From Rhodobacter sp. (GTDB lineage Bacteria > Pseudomonadota > Alphaproteobacteria > Rhodobacterales > Rhodobacteraceae), in contig PNJK01000022.1 in NCBI GenBank assembly GCA_013821825.1, positions 1 to 46,041 on the forward strand: a DNA stretch of 46,041 bases, given 5' to 3'. The translations under genes and the position numbers were made by a program. Shown one piece after another: positions 17,453 through 25,551 of the stretch; position 1 is the stretch's first letter, and every line of letters starts with the position of its first letter. The notes under the pieces were generated by a model. It ran no database searches. It was not told the DNA's origin and was given only the letters and a program-made list of their open reading frames with translations.

Positions 17453-18232
17453 ATGCACGATCATGCCCCTGACACCCGTCCCGCCACTTTGCACGCCCGC
17501 ATCCGGGCGGAAGTCGAGGCGCGCATTCTATCGGGCGAATGGAAGCCCGGTTACCGCCTGCCGACCGAGACCGAACTGATGGCGCGTTACGGCTGTTCGC
17601 GGATGACGGTCAACAAGGCGATGGCCTCGCTGGCCGCGACCGGCCTGATCAGCCGCAACCGCCGCGCGGGAACTGTGGTCGCCCGCCCCCGGATGCATGC
17701 GGCGGTGCTGACGATCCCCGATATTCGCGCCGACATCGAGGCGCGCGGCGCCCGCTATGGCTACCGCCCGATCCTCGATGAAATTCGCCCGCCGTGCTGC
17801 GTGCATCTGGGGGCGGAAGGCTATCATCTGGGCAAAAGCAGGTTCATCAAATCGGTGCATCTGGCAGATGACAGCCCGGTGCTTATTGAAGATCGCCATA
17901 TCTTTCTCGATGCCATCCCGACTGCTGCGGTAGCTGATTTCCACAATCAACCGCCCGGCCCGTGGCTGGTGGGGAATGTACCCTGGACCGAAGCAGAACA
18001 TCGCATTGCCGCCATCGCGGCAGATGCATTGACCGCGCGCACATTGGAGGTGGGCGTCGGGGCGCCTTGTCTTCTGGTGGAACGCCGCACATGGCGTGGT
18101 GATGAAACCCTGACGATTGCCCGACAAGTGTTTCGCGGCGATGCCTTCGACCTGACTGCCCGATTTGGACCTAAACAAGGTCTTGGCCAAGGCGGGGCCG
18201 CGGATTTCAAGCAGCCCCGACAGTTCGGCTGA
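17453..18232 (+). CDS. GntR-family regulator with UTRA domain, HutC-like
   Basis: A 259-aa regulator. The winged helix is near residues 10-75 (LPTETELMARYGCSRMTVNKAM, GLISRNRRAGTVVA), then a UTRA ligand domain about 90-235 with LTIPDIRADIEARGARYGYR, which resembles HutC, and a conserved R.TWRGDETLTIARQVF segment. HutC-type proteins answer to small acids such as urocanate from histidine. It begins 3 bp after the last transporter gene, so it is probably cotranscribed and autoregulatory. The effector is not known; a histidine-related ligand would fit a Ni-histidine importer. Confidence 0.85.
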   Translation: MHDHAPDTRPATLHARIRAEVEARILSGEWKPGYRLPTETELMARYGCSRMTVNKAMASLAATGLISRNRRAGTVVARPRMHAAVLTIPDIRADIEARGARYGYRPILDEIRPPCCVHLGAEGYHLGKSRFIKSVHLADDSPVLIEDRHIFLDAIPTAAVADFHNQPPGPWLVGNVPWTEAEHRIAAIAADALTARTLEVGVGAPCLLVERRTWRGDETLTIARQVFRGDAFDLTARFGPKQGLGQGGAADFKQPRQFG

Positions 18233-18233
18233 T

Positions 18234-18869
18234 CTACTCCACTTCACCGATCTGGGAATTTGCACCACCCGTGCGCAAAGCGACCGTGACTGGAGCATCG
18301 CCACGGTTGCGCCGGAACCAGCCGAGCTTGCCCGTTAAGGGAGCCGTCATCGTGCCCTCCTGCCCCGGCGCGGTGCGCCCGCCTTCGAAGCGGTCCTCAT
18401 TTGTACGACCATCGTCCCCATGTTGCGTGTAGTTCACACCACCGCCTTCCGAGACCCATTCAAAGGTGGCAACGTCGCTGGCTGCCATCACCAGCTTGAT
18501 TTCCTCGGCCCCGGTCGGGGCAAGGCTGAACACCGTTTCGTCCCGCCAGCCAGACACGGCTGGCCCGGGTTCCGCGGCCGCTTCTGGCGCGGATCGCATG
18601 TCAAATCCGGATTTTCCCGAACCAGCCAGAATGGCTGAAATCTGATGCTCATGGTCGGTTGCGCCGTGCTGGCTGGCTCCGTCCTCGGCAGGCGAATGAC
18701 CATGAATCTGTTTGGCAAGGCCCGCCTGCTGAGCAAGACCAGGTGCGCCAGGGCCATCGGAAGACACGATCACAACTGGAGCCATGACAAGCGCAAGCAA
18801 AAGCGTGAACGCCACGACAAACCTTGCCGCAGGCGCATTAGTTGCACCTGTGTCCAGGGATCGTTTCAC
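18234..18869 (-). CDS. Transmembrane anchor protein linked to metal efflux
   Basis: A 211-aa protein with one N-terminal membrane helix (FVVAFTLLLALVMAPVVIV), a His-rich linker (HGHSPAEDGASQHG, DHEHQ) and a periplasmic domain with EIKLVMAASDVATFEWV, GVNYTQHGD and LTGKLGWFRRNRGDAPVTV. The domain is typical of proteins databases call transmembrane anchor proteins, found beside NreB-type exporters. It is divergent from the CsoR-family gene with an operator between them, and tail-to-tail with the gntR gene one base away. The mature function is unproven; metal binding by the His-rich linker is inferred. Confidence 0.75.
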   Translation of the reverse strand: MKRSLDTGATNAPAARFVVAFTLLLALVMAPVVIVSSDGPGAPGLAQQAGLAKQIHGHSPAEDGASQHGATDHEHQISAILAGSGKSGFDMRSAPEAAAEPGPAVSGWRDETVFSLAPTGAEEIKLVMAASDVATFEWVSEGGGVNYTQHGDDGRTNEDRFEGGRTAPGQEGTMTAPLTGKLGWFRRNRGDAPVTVALRTGGANSQIGEVE

Positions 18870-18897
18870 GCTCTGCCCGACTTCGCTGTTGTTCTAT

Positions 18898-18910
18898 CCC
18901 CCCTGGGGGG
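18898..18910. promoter_or_regulatory. CsoR/RcnR-type operator
   Basis: C6-T-G6 (CCCCCCTGGGGGG), a perfect 6-bp inverted repeat around one T, lies between the divergent anchor gene (start 18869) and the repressor gene (start 18924). G/C-tract palindromes are the known operator form of the CsoR/RcnR/FrmR family. The site ends 13 bases before the repressor ATG and no clear ribosome site is seen, so a leaderless transcript is possible. Confidence 0.8.
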
Positions 18911-18923
18911 TTAAGTTCAATCC

Positions 18924-19181
18924 ATGACACAAGACCACCTGCATGCAACCCACCCGGCTATCCTCACGCGGCTGAAGCGCGCCGAAGGTCATTTGCGCCA
19001 TGTGATCGGGATGATCGAAGCGGACGCACCCTGCCCGGACATCGCCACCCAACTCCTTGCGGTAGAGCGGGCCATCAGCGAAGCAAAACGCACCCTGATC
19101 CATGATCACATCGACCATTGCCTCGGATCATCGGCCTCCGGCGAACTTGCCGAGATCAAGGCTTTGACGAAACTTCTTTGA
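18924..19181 (+). CDS. CsoR/RcnR-family metal-sensing repressor
   Basis: An 85-aa all-helical repressor. The family core reads ILTRLKRAEGHLRHVIGMIE, C.DIATQLLAVERAISEAKRTL, HDHIDHCLG. Candidate metal ligands Cys37, His62 and Cys66 reproduce the Cys-x24-His-x3-Cys spacing of CsoR and InrS. RcnR has Cys and two His, and the extra His60 and His65 here, with His at 5, 7 and 10, make the metal hard to predict. The context (NreB-like exporter, nickel-type importer) favours nickel. It starts a module with the exporter and YqaA genes. Confidence 0.85.
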   Translation: MTQDHLHATHPAILTRLKRAEGHLRHVIGMIEADAPCPDIATQLLAVERAISEAKRTLIHDHIDHCLGSSASGELAEIKALTKLL

Positions 19182-19192
19182 AAGACGGACCG

Positions 19193-20503
19193 ATGTTGAA
19201 CGTTCTTGGCTACCGGACTTTCCGGCACCTTTTCGCAGCCCAACTGATAGCCCTGATTGGCACCGGTCTGGCAACGGTCGCCCTTGGCCTGTTGGCCTGG
19301 CAGCTTGCGGGCGACGACGCGGGGCTGGTGCTGGGAACCGCTCTTGCGATCAAGATGATCGCCTATGTTACGCTGGCACCTGCGGCTGCGGCTGTAGCCG
19401 AACGTTTGCCGCGGCGGGCATTTCTTGTCGCACTTGATCTGGTGCGCGCGGGCGTTGTGCTGTTCTTGCCCTTCGTGACGGAGGTCTGGCAGATCTATGT
19501 ACTGATCTTCTTCCTGCAAGCGGCCTCGGCGGGGTTTACCCCTGCGTTTCAGGCGACCATTCCGGATGTGCTGCCGGACGAGAAGGACTATACCAACGCC
19601 CTCTCGCTCATGCGGCTGACAGAGGATCTGGAACAGCTTGTCAGCCCGATGCTGGCCGCGGTCTTGTTGACCCTGGTCAGCTTTCCGGTCCTCTTCGGTG
19701 GCACGGTTCTTGGCTTTGCCGTCTCGGCACTCCTCGTGGGAACCGTCGCCCTGCCAGCGCGTGCCGTAGGCGATCCACAAGCATTCTGGACGTCGATGAC
19801 CAAGGGGGTGCGGATCTATCTGGCCACGCCAAGATTGCGTGGGCTGATGGTAATGGAAATGTCCGTCGCGGCGGCAGGGGCCATGGTCTATGTCAACACG
19901 GTCGTGCTGGTGCAGGCAAGACTGGGTCTTGGTGCTCCGCAGGTGGCGCTGGCTTTTGCCGCCTTCGGGGCAGGCTCGATGCTGGCGGCGTTCCTGCTGC
20001 CCCGGATGCTGGAGCGGATGGCAGACCGGCCCGTAATGTTGACGGGCGCTGCCCTGATGGTAGCCGGGGTAGCGATCACTGCCCTTGTCGGCAATCTTGC
20101 CGTGCTGCTGGTGCTTTGGGCGATCATTGGCTTTGGCTTTTCGCTGACGCAAACTCCGATCGGCCGGATTCTGAACCGATCCGCCCATCCCGAAGACCGG
20201 CCTGCCGTTTTTGCCGCGCAATTCGCGCTGTCACATGCGGCGTGGCTGGTCACCTATCCGCTGGCGGGTTCGGCGGGGTCAGCCTTTGGCCTGCCAGCAG
20301 CGGCGGTCATACTGGCGGCGGTAGGTGCGGTTTCATTGCTTGCCGTAATGAGGCTGTGGCCGTCGCAGGACCCCGCCGACATTGTGCACGACCATCACGA
20401 ACTGCCGCCCGACCACCCGCATCTACGCGACCCTACGGCCAACGGCCATCGCCACCCTTACCTGATCGACGATCTGCACCGCCGTTGGCCTTCAGCGACC
20501 TGA
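19193..20503 (+). CDS. NreB-like MFS metal exporter
   Basis: A 436-aa MFS protein with about 12 membrane helices and a cytoplasmic, strongly His-rich tail (HDHHELPPDHPH, NGHRHPY) as in NreB nickel-resistance exporters. MFS features include the loop RLPRRAF after helix 2 and ADRPVMLTGAALM in the second half. The ATG at 19193 follows GACGGACC and lies 11 bp after the repressor gene; an in-frame start at 19118 would overlap it. Export of Ni2+, perhaps Co2+, is the likely role. Confidence 0.82.
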   Translation: MLNVLGYRTFRHLFAAQLIALIGTGLATVALGLLAWQLAGDDAGLVLGTALAIKMIAYVTLAPAAAAVAERLPRRAFLVALDLVRAGVVLFLPFVTEVWQIYVLIFFLQAASAGFTPAFQATIPDVLPDEKDYTNALSLMRLTEDLEQLVSPMLAAVLLTLVSFPVLFGGTVLGFAVSALLVGTVALPARAVGDPQAFWTSMTKGVRIYLATPRLRGLMVMEMSVAAAGAMVYVNTVVLVQARLGLGAPQVALAFAAFGAGSMLAAFLLPRMLERMADRPVMLTGAALMVAGVAITALVGNLAVLLVLWAIIGFGFSLTQTPIGRILNRSAHPEDRPAVFAAQFALSHAAWLVTYPLAGSAGSAFGLPAAAVILAAVGAVSLLAVMRLWPSQDPADIVHDHHELPPDHPHLRDPTANGHRHPYLIDDLHRRWPSAT

Positions 20504-20510
20504 CACTACG

Positions 20511-20936
20511 ATGACGCTGTCGGCGATGTTCTTCGCTGCGTTCATTGCGGCGACCTTGATACCTGCTCAGTCCGAAGCCGTGCTGGTCGGGATGCTTTTG
20601 GCAGAATCCAATCCGGTCTGGCTGCTGCTTCTTGTGGCCACAACGGGCAACGTACTGGGGTCGCTGGTAAACTGGGCGATTGGCAGGTTCTTGCAAGGCT
20701 ATGCGGATCACCGCTGGTTTCCTGCATCACCGAGTCAGGTGGAGCGCGCCCGCCTTTGGTATGTGCATCGGGGGTGGTGGACGCTGTTCGGGTCCTGGCT
20801 GCCAATCATCGGCGATCCCCTGGTGCTGGTTGCTGGCCTCATGCGCGAACCGCTGTGGCGCGTGGCCCTGGTCGTCACCCTGGCGAAAGGCGGGCGCTAC
20901 CTCATTCTGGCCTGGATCACCTTGCGGTTTGCATGA
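20511..20936 (+). CDS. YqaA-family membrane protein
   Basis: A 141-aa membrane protein with four hydrophobic segments. Family sequence includes LIPAQSEAVLVGMLL, TTGNVLGSLVNWAIGR and the second-half WLPIIGDPLVLVAGLMRE. YqaA belongs to the DedA/VTT group of small membrane proteins implicated in lipid flipping, without a fixed substrate. It sits 7 bp after the NreB-like gene, so it is likely cotranscribed and part of the nickel-efflux module. It is intact, unlike the VTT relative at 5150-5660. Confidence 0.85.
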   Translation: MTLSAMFFAAFIAATLIPAQSEAVLVGMLLAESNPVWLLLLVATTGNVLGSLVNWAIGRFLQGYADHRWFPASPSQVERARLWYVHRGWWTLFGSWLPIIGDPLVLVAGLMREPLWRVALVVTLAKGGRYLILAWITLRFA

Positions 20937-20939
20937 CCG

Positions 20940-21332
20940 TCACACAGTGCGCTTTGCCCACAAGATGATGGCCGCCCCGATCAAACAAATCGCAGCACCC
21001 GTCAGGTCCCAGGTGACGGGTCGCTGTTTCTCGACCGCCCAAAGCCAAACGAGTGAGGCGGTGATGTAGACAGCACCGCAGGCCGCATTGGAACGACCCG
21101 CGAAGTCGGACGGCGCCAAGGTAAAAGGCTGGGCGAATACAGCCAGACTGATCAGTTCGGGGACGAGCCAGAAGGCGCTCGCCCCCTGTCGCATCCAGGC
21201 CCATACGGCAAAACAGCCCGCGATTTCCACGGCGGCAAGGAGGTCGCGGACCTGAGGGATACCCGGCCCGAATTCGCGAGCCCGCCGGATGAAGGCCAGC
21301 CGGACCACATCCCCCAGCCCATACGACCTTCG
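20940..21332 (-). pseudogene. YnfA membrane protein fused to a MerR remnant
   Basis: The last 98 codons (20940-21236) are a YnfA/UPF0060 protein lacking its first helix start: [47 protein letters not shown]. Immediately upstream in the same frame is [32 protein letters not shown], the helix-turn-helix flank of a MerR regulator. The joint near 21237 looks like a deletion that removed the rest of the MerR gene and the YnfA start. Inside YnfA the usual AYAAYGGVY is SNAACGAVY. No start codon is convincing, so it is listed as broken. Confidence 0.7.
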
Positions 21333-21525
21333 GCCAGCCTCGCTGCCCGGTGGCACTGCGCTGGCCGTTCTGGTCGGTGTCGGCGTATGGCTGCGACAGG
21401 GGCGCAAACGGATGGAAATGCTGGTCCCGACACTCACCGAAGGTTCACAGCGCAATCTTGTAACCTGCGGTCCCGCGAACCGTAGCGGCGAAGGTGTAGA
21501 GCGACTTCGGAATTGGTCTGCTTTA

Positions 21526-21963
21526 CTAAGCCAGGTCAGCCTCGGGATGCCGGTGATCAGTCGCGCAGAGCGAATGGTCCCCCAGAACCTCGATGACCCG
21601 GCAATCGGCGATCTTGCCGCCCGCGCATTGCACGACCATGCGCTCAAGCTCCACCTTCAGGGCGGTCAGCCGGGTGAGACGGCTTTCGACCTCGGCCAGC
21701 TGCGCCTTTGCAATGACATCGGCGGCGGCACAAGGTTGGTCGGGATCGTCCGACAGGCTGAGAAGATCGCGGATCGCTTCCAGCGTGAAGCCGAGATCGC
21801 GGGCGTGCCGGATGAAGCCCAGCCGCTCCAGCGCCTTGCGGTTGTAGAGACGCTGGTTGCCCGCGCTGCGGTCGGCCTCCGGCAGCAAGCCGATTTGTTC
21901 ATAATAGCGGATGGTCGGGACCTTGACCCCGGCCTGCGCCCCCAGTTTTCCGATGGTCAGCAT
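21526..21963 (-). CDS. MerR-family regulator, ZntR/CadR-like
   Basis: A 145-aa MerR protein: helix-turn-helix [20 protein letters not shown], then [20 protein letters not shown], a dimerisation helix, and a metal site with Cys78 (DDPDQPC), Cys113 and Cys121 ([10 protein letters not shown]), plus Cys133. A Cys at the position of residue 78 marks sensors of divalent ions (Zn, Cd, Pb), whereas Cu(I) sensors have Ser. It starts at 21963, where IGK begins, and diverges from the ZntA-type ATPase it should control. Confidence 0.88.
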   Translation of the reverse strand: MLTIGKLGAQAGVKVPTIRYYEQIGLLPEADRSAGNQRLYNRKALERLGFIRHARDLGFTLEAIRDLLSLSDDPDQPCAAADVIAKAQLAEVESRLTRLTALKVELERMVVQCAGGKIADCRVIEVLGDHSLCATDHRHPEADLA

Positions 21964-21973
21964 CAGATTCCCC

Positions 21974-22004
21974 TTGAAGCTATAGTTGCTGGAGACATTA
22001 GGTT
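21974..22004 (+). promoter_or_regulatory. MerR-type promoter of the zinc/cadmium ATPase gene
   Basis: TTGAAG (-35, 21974-21979) and TAGGTT (-10, 21999-22004) are 19 bp apart, the overlong spacing MerR activators correct. The spacer has the dyad-like CTATAGTTGCTGGAG usual for such operators. It lies between the divergent regulator and ATPase genes. Confidence 0.7.
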
Positions 22005-22049
22005 CCCGAATCGATGAAGGCAACTGCCCCTCGGGGACAAGGGAAGAAG

Positions 22050-24302
22050 ATGACGGAAGCTAGAAGCGAAACGGCCTGCGACTGGACGGTGACGGGCATG
22101 GACTGCGGGTCCTGTGCGACCAAGATCAAGGATGCGGTGTCGCGTCTGCCGGGGGTCAGCGGCGTCGAGGTCGCCATCATGTCCGAGCGCCTGCGCCTGA
22201 CGCTGGACGAGGCCCGGACCGGGCGGGACAGGATCGAGAAGACCGTCCGCGCGCTTGGCTATGAGATCACGCCGCGCGCCGCCACCGCGAAGAAGGAGTT
22301 CGTGCTGCCGGGCGAGATTGACAGCCGCGAAGGGCACGGCCCTGGCCCGAATGCCAACGCCGCCGTGACGCGCGACGAGTCCGGCCACGGCAGCCCCGGC
22401 CATGTGCATGACGACCCCGCCGACCGGGGCAAGCGCTGGTATCAGACCGGCAAGGGCAAGCATGTCATCTTCACCGCGGTGCTGCTCGCCGCTGCCTGGG
22501 CGGTTGAACTCGTCGCGCCGCAGACCGGCAGATGGGCGTTCATCGCGGCCTGCCTGATCGGCGCGGCCCCGATTGCGCAGCGCGCCCTGGCAGCCCTGCG
22601 GATGGGCCAGCCCTTCACCATGGAAAGCCTGATGACCGTCGCCGCCATCGGCGCGCTCTTCATCGGCGCGGCCGAAGAGGCGGCGCTGGTCGTGTTCCTC
22701 TTCGCCGTGGGCGAAGTGCTGGAGGGCGTGGCCGCAGGCAAGGCGCGCGACGGGATCCGGGCGCTGGCCAATCTGGTGCCGAAGACGGCACAACTCGTCA
22801 CCGGCGAGGCCACCCGCGAAGTGCCCGCCGCCAGCCTGATGGTGGGCCAGACCGTGCTGGTGCGTCCCGGCGACCGCATTCCGGCGGATGGCGAGATCGC
22901 CGACGGCACCTCTGGCGTCGATGAAAGCCCGGTGACCGGCGAAAGCGTGCCGAGGACGCGGGGGCCGGGGGATTCCGTGTTTGCGGGCTCGATCAACACC
23001 GAGGCCGCCTTGCGGGTCAGGGTCACCAAGGGGCCTGCGGACAACACCATCGCCCGCATCATCCGTCTGGTCGAGGAGGCCGAGGAGGCGCGCGCGCCGA
23101 CCGAGCGGTTCATCGACCGGTTCAGCCGCTGGTACATGCCCGCCATCGTCGCCGTCGCGGCACTGGTCGTCGTGGTGCCGCCGCTGGCCTTCGATCAGCC
23201 CTGGGACAGCTGGATCTATCGCGGTCTGGCGCTGCTCTTGATCGGCTGCCCCTGTGCGCTGGTCATCTCGGTGCCCGCCTCCATCGCCTCGGCGATGTCC
23301 ACCGGGGCGCGGCGCGGGATGCTGATGAAGGGCGGCGCGGTGATCGAGGCGGCGGCCAAGGTCAGCCGCATCGCCTTTGACAAGACCGGCACCTTGACGC
23401 ACGGACGGCCGAAGGTCACCGACCTTGTTACCTTCGGCACGACGACCCAGGCGGAACTCCTCGCCGTGGCGGCGGGCGTGGAAACCGGATCGAGCCATCC
23501 GCTTGCCATTGCCATTCTGAAAGAGGCCAAGGAGGCGGGTGTCGCCGCGCTGCCGTCACGGGATGCCAAGGCATTGATGGGCAGGGGTGTCGTCGCTACC
23601 GTCGGCGATGCACCCGCCTGGGTGGCCTCGCCGCGTTACGCGACGGAGAATGGCGGGCTGGATGGTCTTGGCATGCGGCAGGCCGCTGTGTTCGAGGACG
23701 CGGGCAAGACCGCCGTCGCCGTGTTCCGCGAAAAGACCCCGCTCGGACTGATTGCCGTGCGCGACGAGCCACGCGCCGACGCCCCGGAGGCGGTGCGGCA
23801 ACTGAAGGCCATGGGCATCACGCCGGTCATGCTGACCGGCGACAACCCGCGGACGGCGGCGGCCATAGCCGGCGGCCTGGGCATCGAGTTTCAGGCCGAC
23901 ATGATGCCGCAGGACAAGCTCAAGACCATCAAGGACATGAGCGATCACGGCGGTGTGATGATGATCGGCGATGGCATCAACGACGCGCCCGCGCTGAAGC
24001 AGGCCTCGGTCGGCGTGGCGATGGGGTCGGGCACCGATGTGGCACTGGAAACCGCCGATGCGGCGATCCTGCGCGACCGGGTGACCGACATTCCCGCCAC
24101 GATCCGCCTGTCGCGCGGGGCGATGGCCACCATCCGTCAGAACGTGACCATCGCGCTGGGGTTGAAGGCGGTGTTCCTTGTGACCTCGGTGCTGGGGCTG
24201 ACCGGCCTCTGGATCGCGATCCTGGCCGACACCGGGGCCACCGTGCTGGTGACGCTGAACGCGCTGCGGCTCTTGCGCTTCAACCCGGAACGCGAGGTGT
24301 GA
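22050..24302 (+). CDS. zntA: ZntA/CadA-type heavy-metal P-type ATPase
   Basis: A 750-aa P1B ATPase. An N-terminal HMA domain (GMDCGSC, Cys19 and Cys22) leads into a His-bearing linker. The actuator loop TGES, the ion-binding CPC (residues 400-402), DKTGT with phosphorylated Asp444, the SSHPLA motif, and GDGINDAP follow. Sequence around CPC (LLLIGCPCALVISVPASI) and DKTGTLTHGRPKVTD is of the Zn/Cd/Pb type (P1B-2) and not copper. The start at 22050 has AAGGGAAGAAG upstream; an earlier in-frame ATG (22014) would overlap the regulator's 5' region. Likely controlled by the divergent ZntR-like protein. Confidence 0.93.
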   Translation: MTEARSETACDWTVTGMDCGSCATKIKDAVSRLPGVSGVEVAIMSERLRLTLDEARTGRDRIEKTVRALGYEITPRAATAKKEFVLPGEIDSREGHGPGPNANAAVTRDESGHGSPGHVHDDPADRGKRWYQTGKGKHVIFTAVLLAAAWAVELVAPQTGRWAFIAACLIGAAPIAQRALAALRMGQPFTMESLMTVAAIGALFIGAAEEAALVVFLFAVGEVLEGVAAGKARDGIRALANLVPKTAQLVTGEATREVPAASLMVGQTVLVRPGDRIPADGEIADGTSGVDESPVTGESVPRTRGPGDSVFAGSINTEAALRVRVTKGPADNTIARIIRLVEEAEEARAPTERFIDRFSRWYMPAIVAVAALVVVVPPLAFDQPWDSWIYRGLALLLIGCPCALVISVPASIASAMSTGARRGMLMKGGAVIEAAAKVSRIAFDKTGTLTHGRPKVTDLVTFGTTTQAELLAVAAGVETGSSHPLAIAILKEAKEAGVAALPSRDAKALMGRGVVATVGDAPAWVASPRYATENGGLDGLGMRQAAVFEDAGKTAVAVFREKTPLGLIAVRDEPRADAPEAVRQLKAMGITPVMLTGDNPRTAAAIAGGLGIEFQADMMPQDKLKTIKDMSDHGGVMMIGDGINDAPALKQASVGVAMGSGTDVALETADAAILRDRVTDIPATIRLSRGAMATIRQNVTIALGLKAVFLVTSVLGLTGLWIAILADTGATVLVTLNALRLLRFNPEREV

Positions 24303-24306
24303 CACA

Positions 24307-24477
24307 ATGAACTCGGGTTTCGGCTGGGCCGCGCTGGCCCTTCTTTTCGGCTATCTGGCGCTGTTCTTGCGAAGCGTCGGAGTGGCGGGCCGCAGCATGA
24401 CCGAACCTGTCCTGCTTTTCACGATCGCCGCTCCGGTGCTCGCCGACAGGCCGATCGAGACCACCTTTTGTTGCTGA
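24307..24477 (+). CDS. 56-aa hydrophobic hypothetical protein
   Basis: A short open frame starting 5 bp after the ATPase stop: MNSGFGWAALALLFGYLALF, a linker, then LLFTIAAPVLADRPIETTF and a terminal CC. Two membrane segments are predicted. I do not recognise a family, and there is no strong ribosome site. It may be a small partner of the ATPase or the start of a truncated gene. Confidence 0.35.
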   Translation: MNSGFGWAALALLFGYLALFLRSVGVAGRSMTEPVLLFTIAAPVLADRPIETTFCC

Positions 24478-24538
24478 CCTCGACCGCGCCCATTGGCTGA
24501 TGGAGCCCATCCCCCAGACTGTGCCCGATGCCTGCGCT

Positions 24539-24757
24539 TCATGCACCGCAACAGCCCCGCTCGGCCTGAATCAGCGGGCAGGCTACATCCCCGTAGGAAC
24601 AGAACACGCAGCAATCTCCGTCCTTCGGACGCAGCCTGACCCCGCAGGAGGCACAGACGTGGAAATACACACAGGCGTCCGTGGGCATGTCTTCTATGGA
24701 CTGGTGGCCGCATTCAGGACAGGTCAGAGTCGACTGCAGGATCGGTTTGCCGGCCAT
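24539..24757 (-). CDS. GDCCVxC-family small Cys-rich protein
   Basis: A 72-aa cytoplasmic protein with two CxxC pairs (TCPECGH, CASCG) and the signature GDCCVFCSYGDVACP, ending in CCGA. The family is associated with mercury loci, and some members carry selenocysteine in the signature; here the position is encoded by ordinary Cys codons. It lies 5 bp after merP and is the last gene of the mer operon. Ten or more Cys in 72 residues suggest soft-metal binding; the precise role is unknown. Confidence 0.85.
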   Translation of the reverse strand: MAGKPILQSTLTCPECGHQSIEDMPTDACVYFHVCASCGVRLRPKDGDCCVFCSYGDVACPLIQAERGCCGA

Positions 24758-24762
24758 TCCCA

Positions 24763-25068
24763 CTACCCTTTTGCGCGCGCCGGGTAGCCCGCATTGGCCG
24801 AGGCGGCCGCGATGGCCTCGGCGCTGGTCGCGGCGGTGTCGAAGATCACCGTTGCCGTGCGGGCCTCGAAGTCGATCTCGACGACGCGGACGCCCGCGAC
24901 GCCCTCCATCGCGCGCTTCACGGTTACGGGACAAAGCGCGCAGGTCATGTTGTCGATTGCGAAGGTCACGGTCTGCTCTGTGGCGACTGTCTGCGCGGCG
25001 GTCGGGACGGCAGTGAGCGACGCTGCGGCGGTCAGGCCGAACAGGGCGAGCGCAAGGGTCTTCTGCAT
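24763..25068 (-). CDS. merP: Periplasmic mercury-binding protein MerP
   Basis: A 101-aa protein with a signal peptide (cleavage near residue 25, PTAAQ) and an HMA domain with MTCALCPVTVKRAM, where Cys43 and Cys46 bind Hg2+. Length and the CALCPVTV sequence are typical of MerP and unlike copper chaperones (usually MxCxxC followed by basic residues). It hands Hg2+ to MerT in classical systems. It starts 18 bp after merT. Confidence 0.88.
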   Translation of the reverse strand: MQKTLALALFGLTAAASLTAVPTAAQTVATEQTVTFAIDNMTCALCPVTVKRAMEGVAGVRVVEIDFEARTATVIFDTAATSAEAIAAASANAGYPARAKG

Positions 25069-25086
25069 GAGGCTGTCCTTTCGGGG

Positions 25087-25476
25087 TCAGTAAAGAAGCG
25101 GGGCCCACCAGCCGATGGTGAGCGTAGCGACAACAAGGATGAGGGACGCCCAGAGCGCGGTCTTGGTGATCCGCGCCGAGACGGGCGTTGCACACAAGGT
25201 GCCGGGCGCGCAGACGGTCGGCTTGCGGAAATACACCTGCCGGAACCCGGCCGCGATGAAGCCGAGCGCGACCACCGCGAAGACCGGATTGTAGGGTTGC
25301 AGCGCCGTCAGGTTGCCGATCCAGGCGCCGGAGACGCCGAGGCTCAGCAGAACCAGCGGCCCGATGCAACAGGCCGAGGTGAGAATGGCACCCAGCACCC
25401 CGCCTGCCGCCAGCCAGCCCTTGCGGGTCGGAAAATCCGTTCCCACGCTGTCAGTCCCGTCGTCTGTCAGCGCCAT
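25087..25476 (-). CDS. merT: Mercuric transport protein MerT
   Basis: A 129-aa membrane protein with three hydrophobic segments. TM1 has the vicinal pair TSACCIGPLVLLSLGVSG. The second Cys pair lies in the loop KPTVCAPGTLC. Known MerT proteins take Hg2+ from MerP and move it to the cytoplasm. The start at 25476 follows a purine-rich site, and the N-terminus is about a dozen residues longer than in classical copies. First gene of the merT-merP-GDCCVxC operon. Confidence 0.9.
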   Translation of the reverse strand: MALTDDGTDSVGTDFPTRKGWLAAGGVLGAILTSACCIGPLVLLSLGVSGAWIGNLTALQPYNPVFAVVALGFIAAGFRQVYFRKPTVCAPGTLCATPVSARITKTALWASLILVVATLTIGWWAPLLY

Positions 25477-25507
25477 GCCGCGCACCTCTCGCCTGTGGTT
25501 GACGATG

Positions 25508-25538
25508 GGTGTAGGGTCTGTAGCAGCTACAGGCTCAA
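25508..25538 (-). promoter_or_regulatory. mer operator/promoter
   Basis: A perfect 7-bp inverted repeat CTGTAGC-A-GCTACAG (25518-25532) sits between merT and merR. On the minus strand it is preceded by TTGAGC (-35, 25538-25533) and followed by a -10-like TACACC about 19 bp on, the spacing MerR acts upon. It would serve both divergent promoters. Confidence 0.75.
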
Positions 25539-25551
25539 GAGGGAAAACCGC

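Noticed and set aside
20940-21647. A single 235-aa protein covering YnfA and upstream sequence
   Set aside because: The first 100 codons look like non-coding translation (many Ser/Arg/Pro), the middle is MerR and the end is YnfA. It is a chance extension of a deletion fusion.
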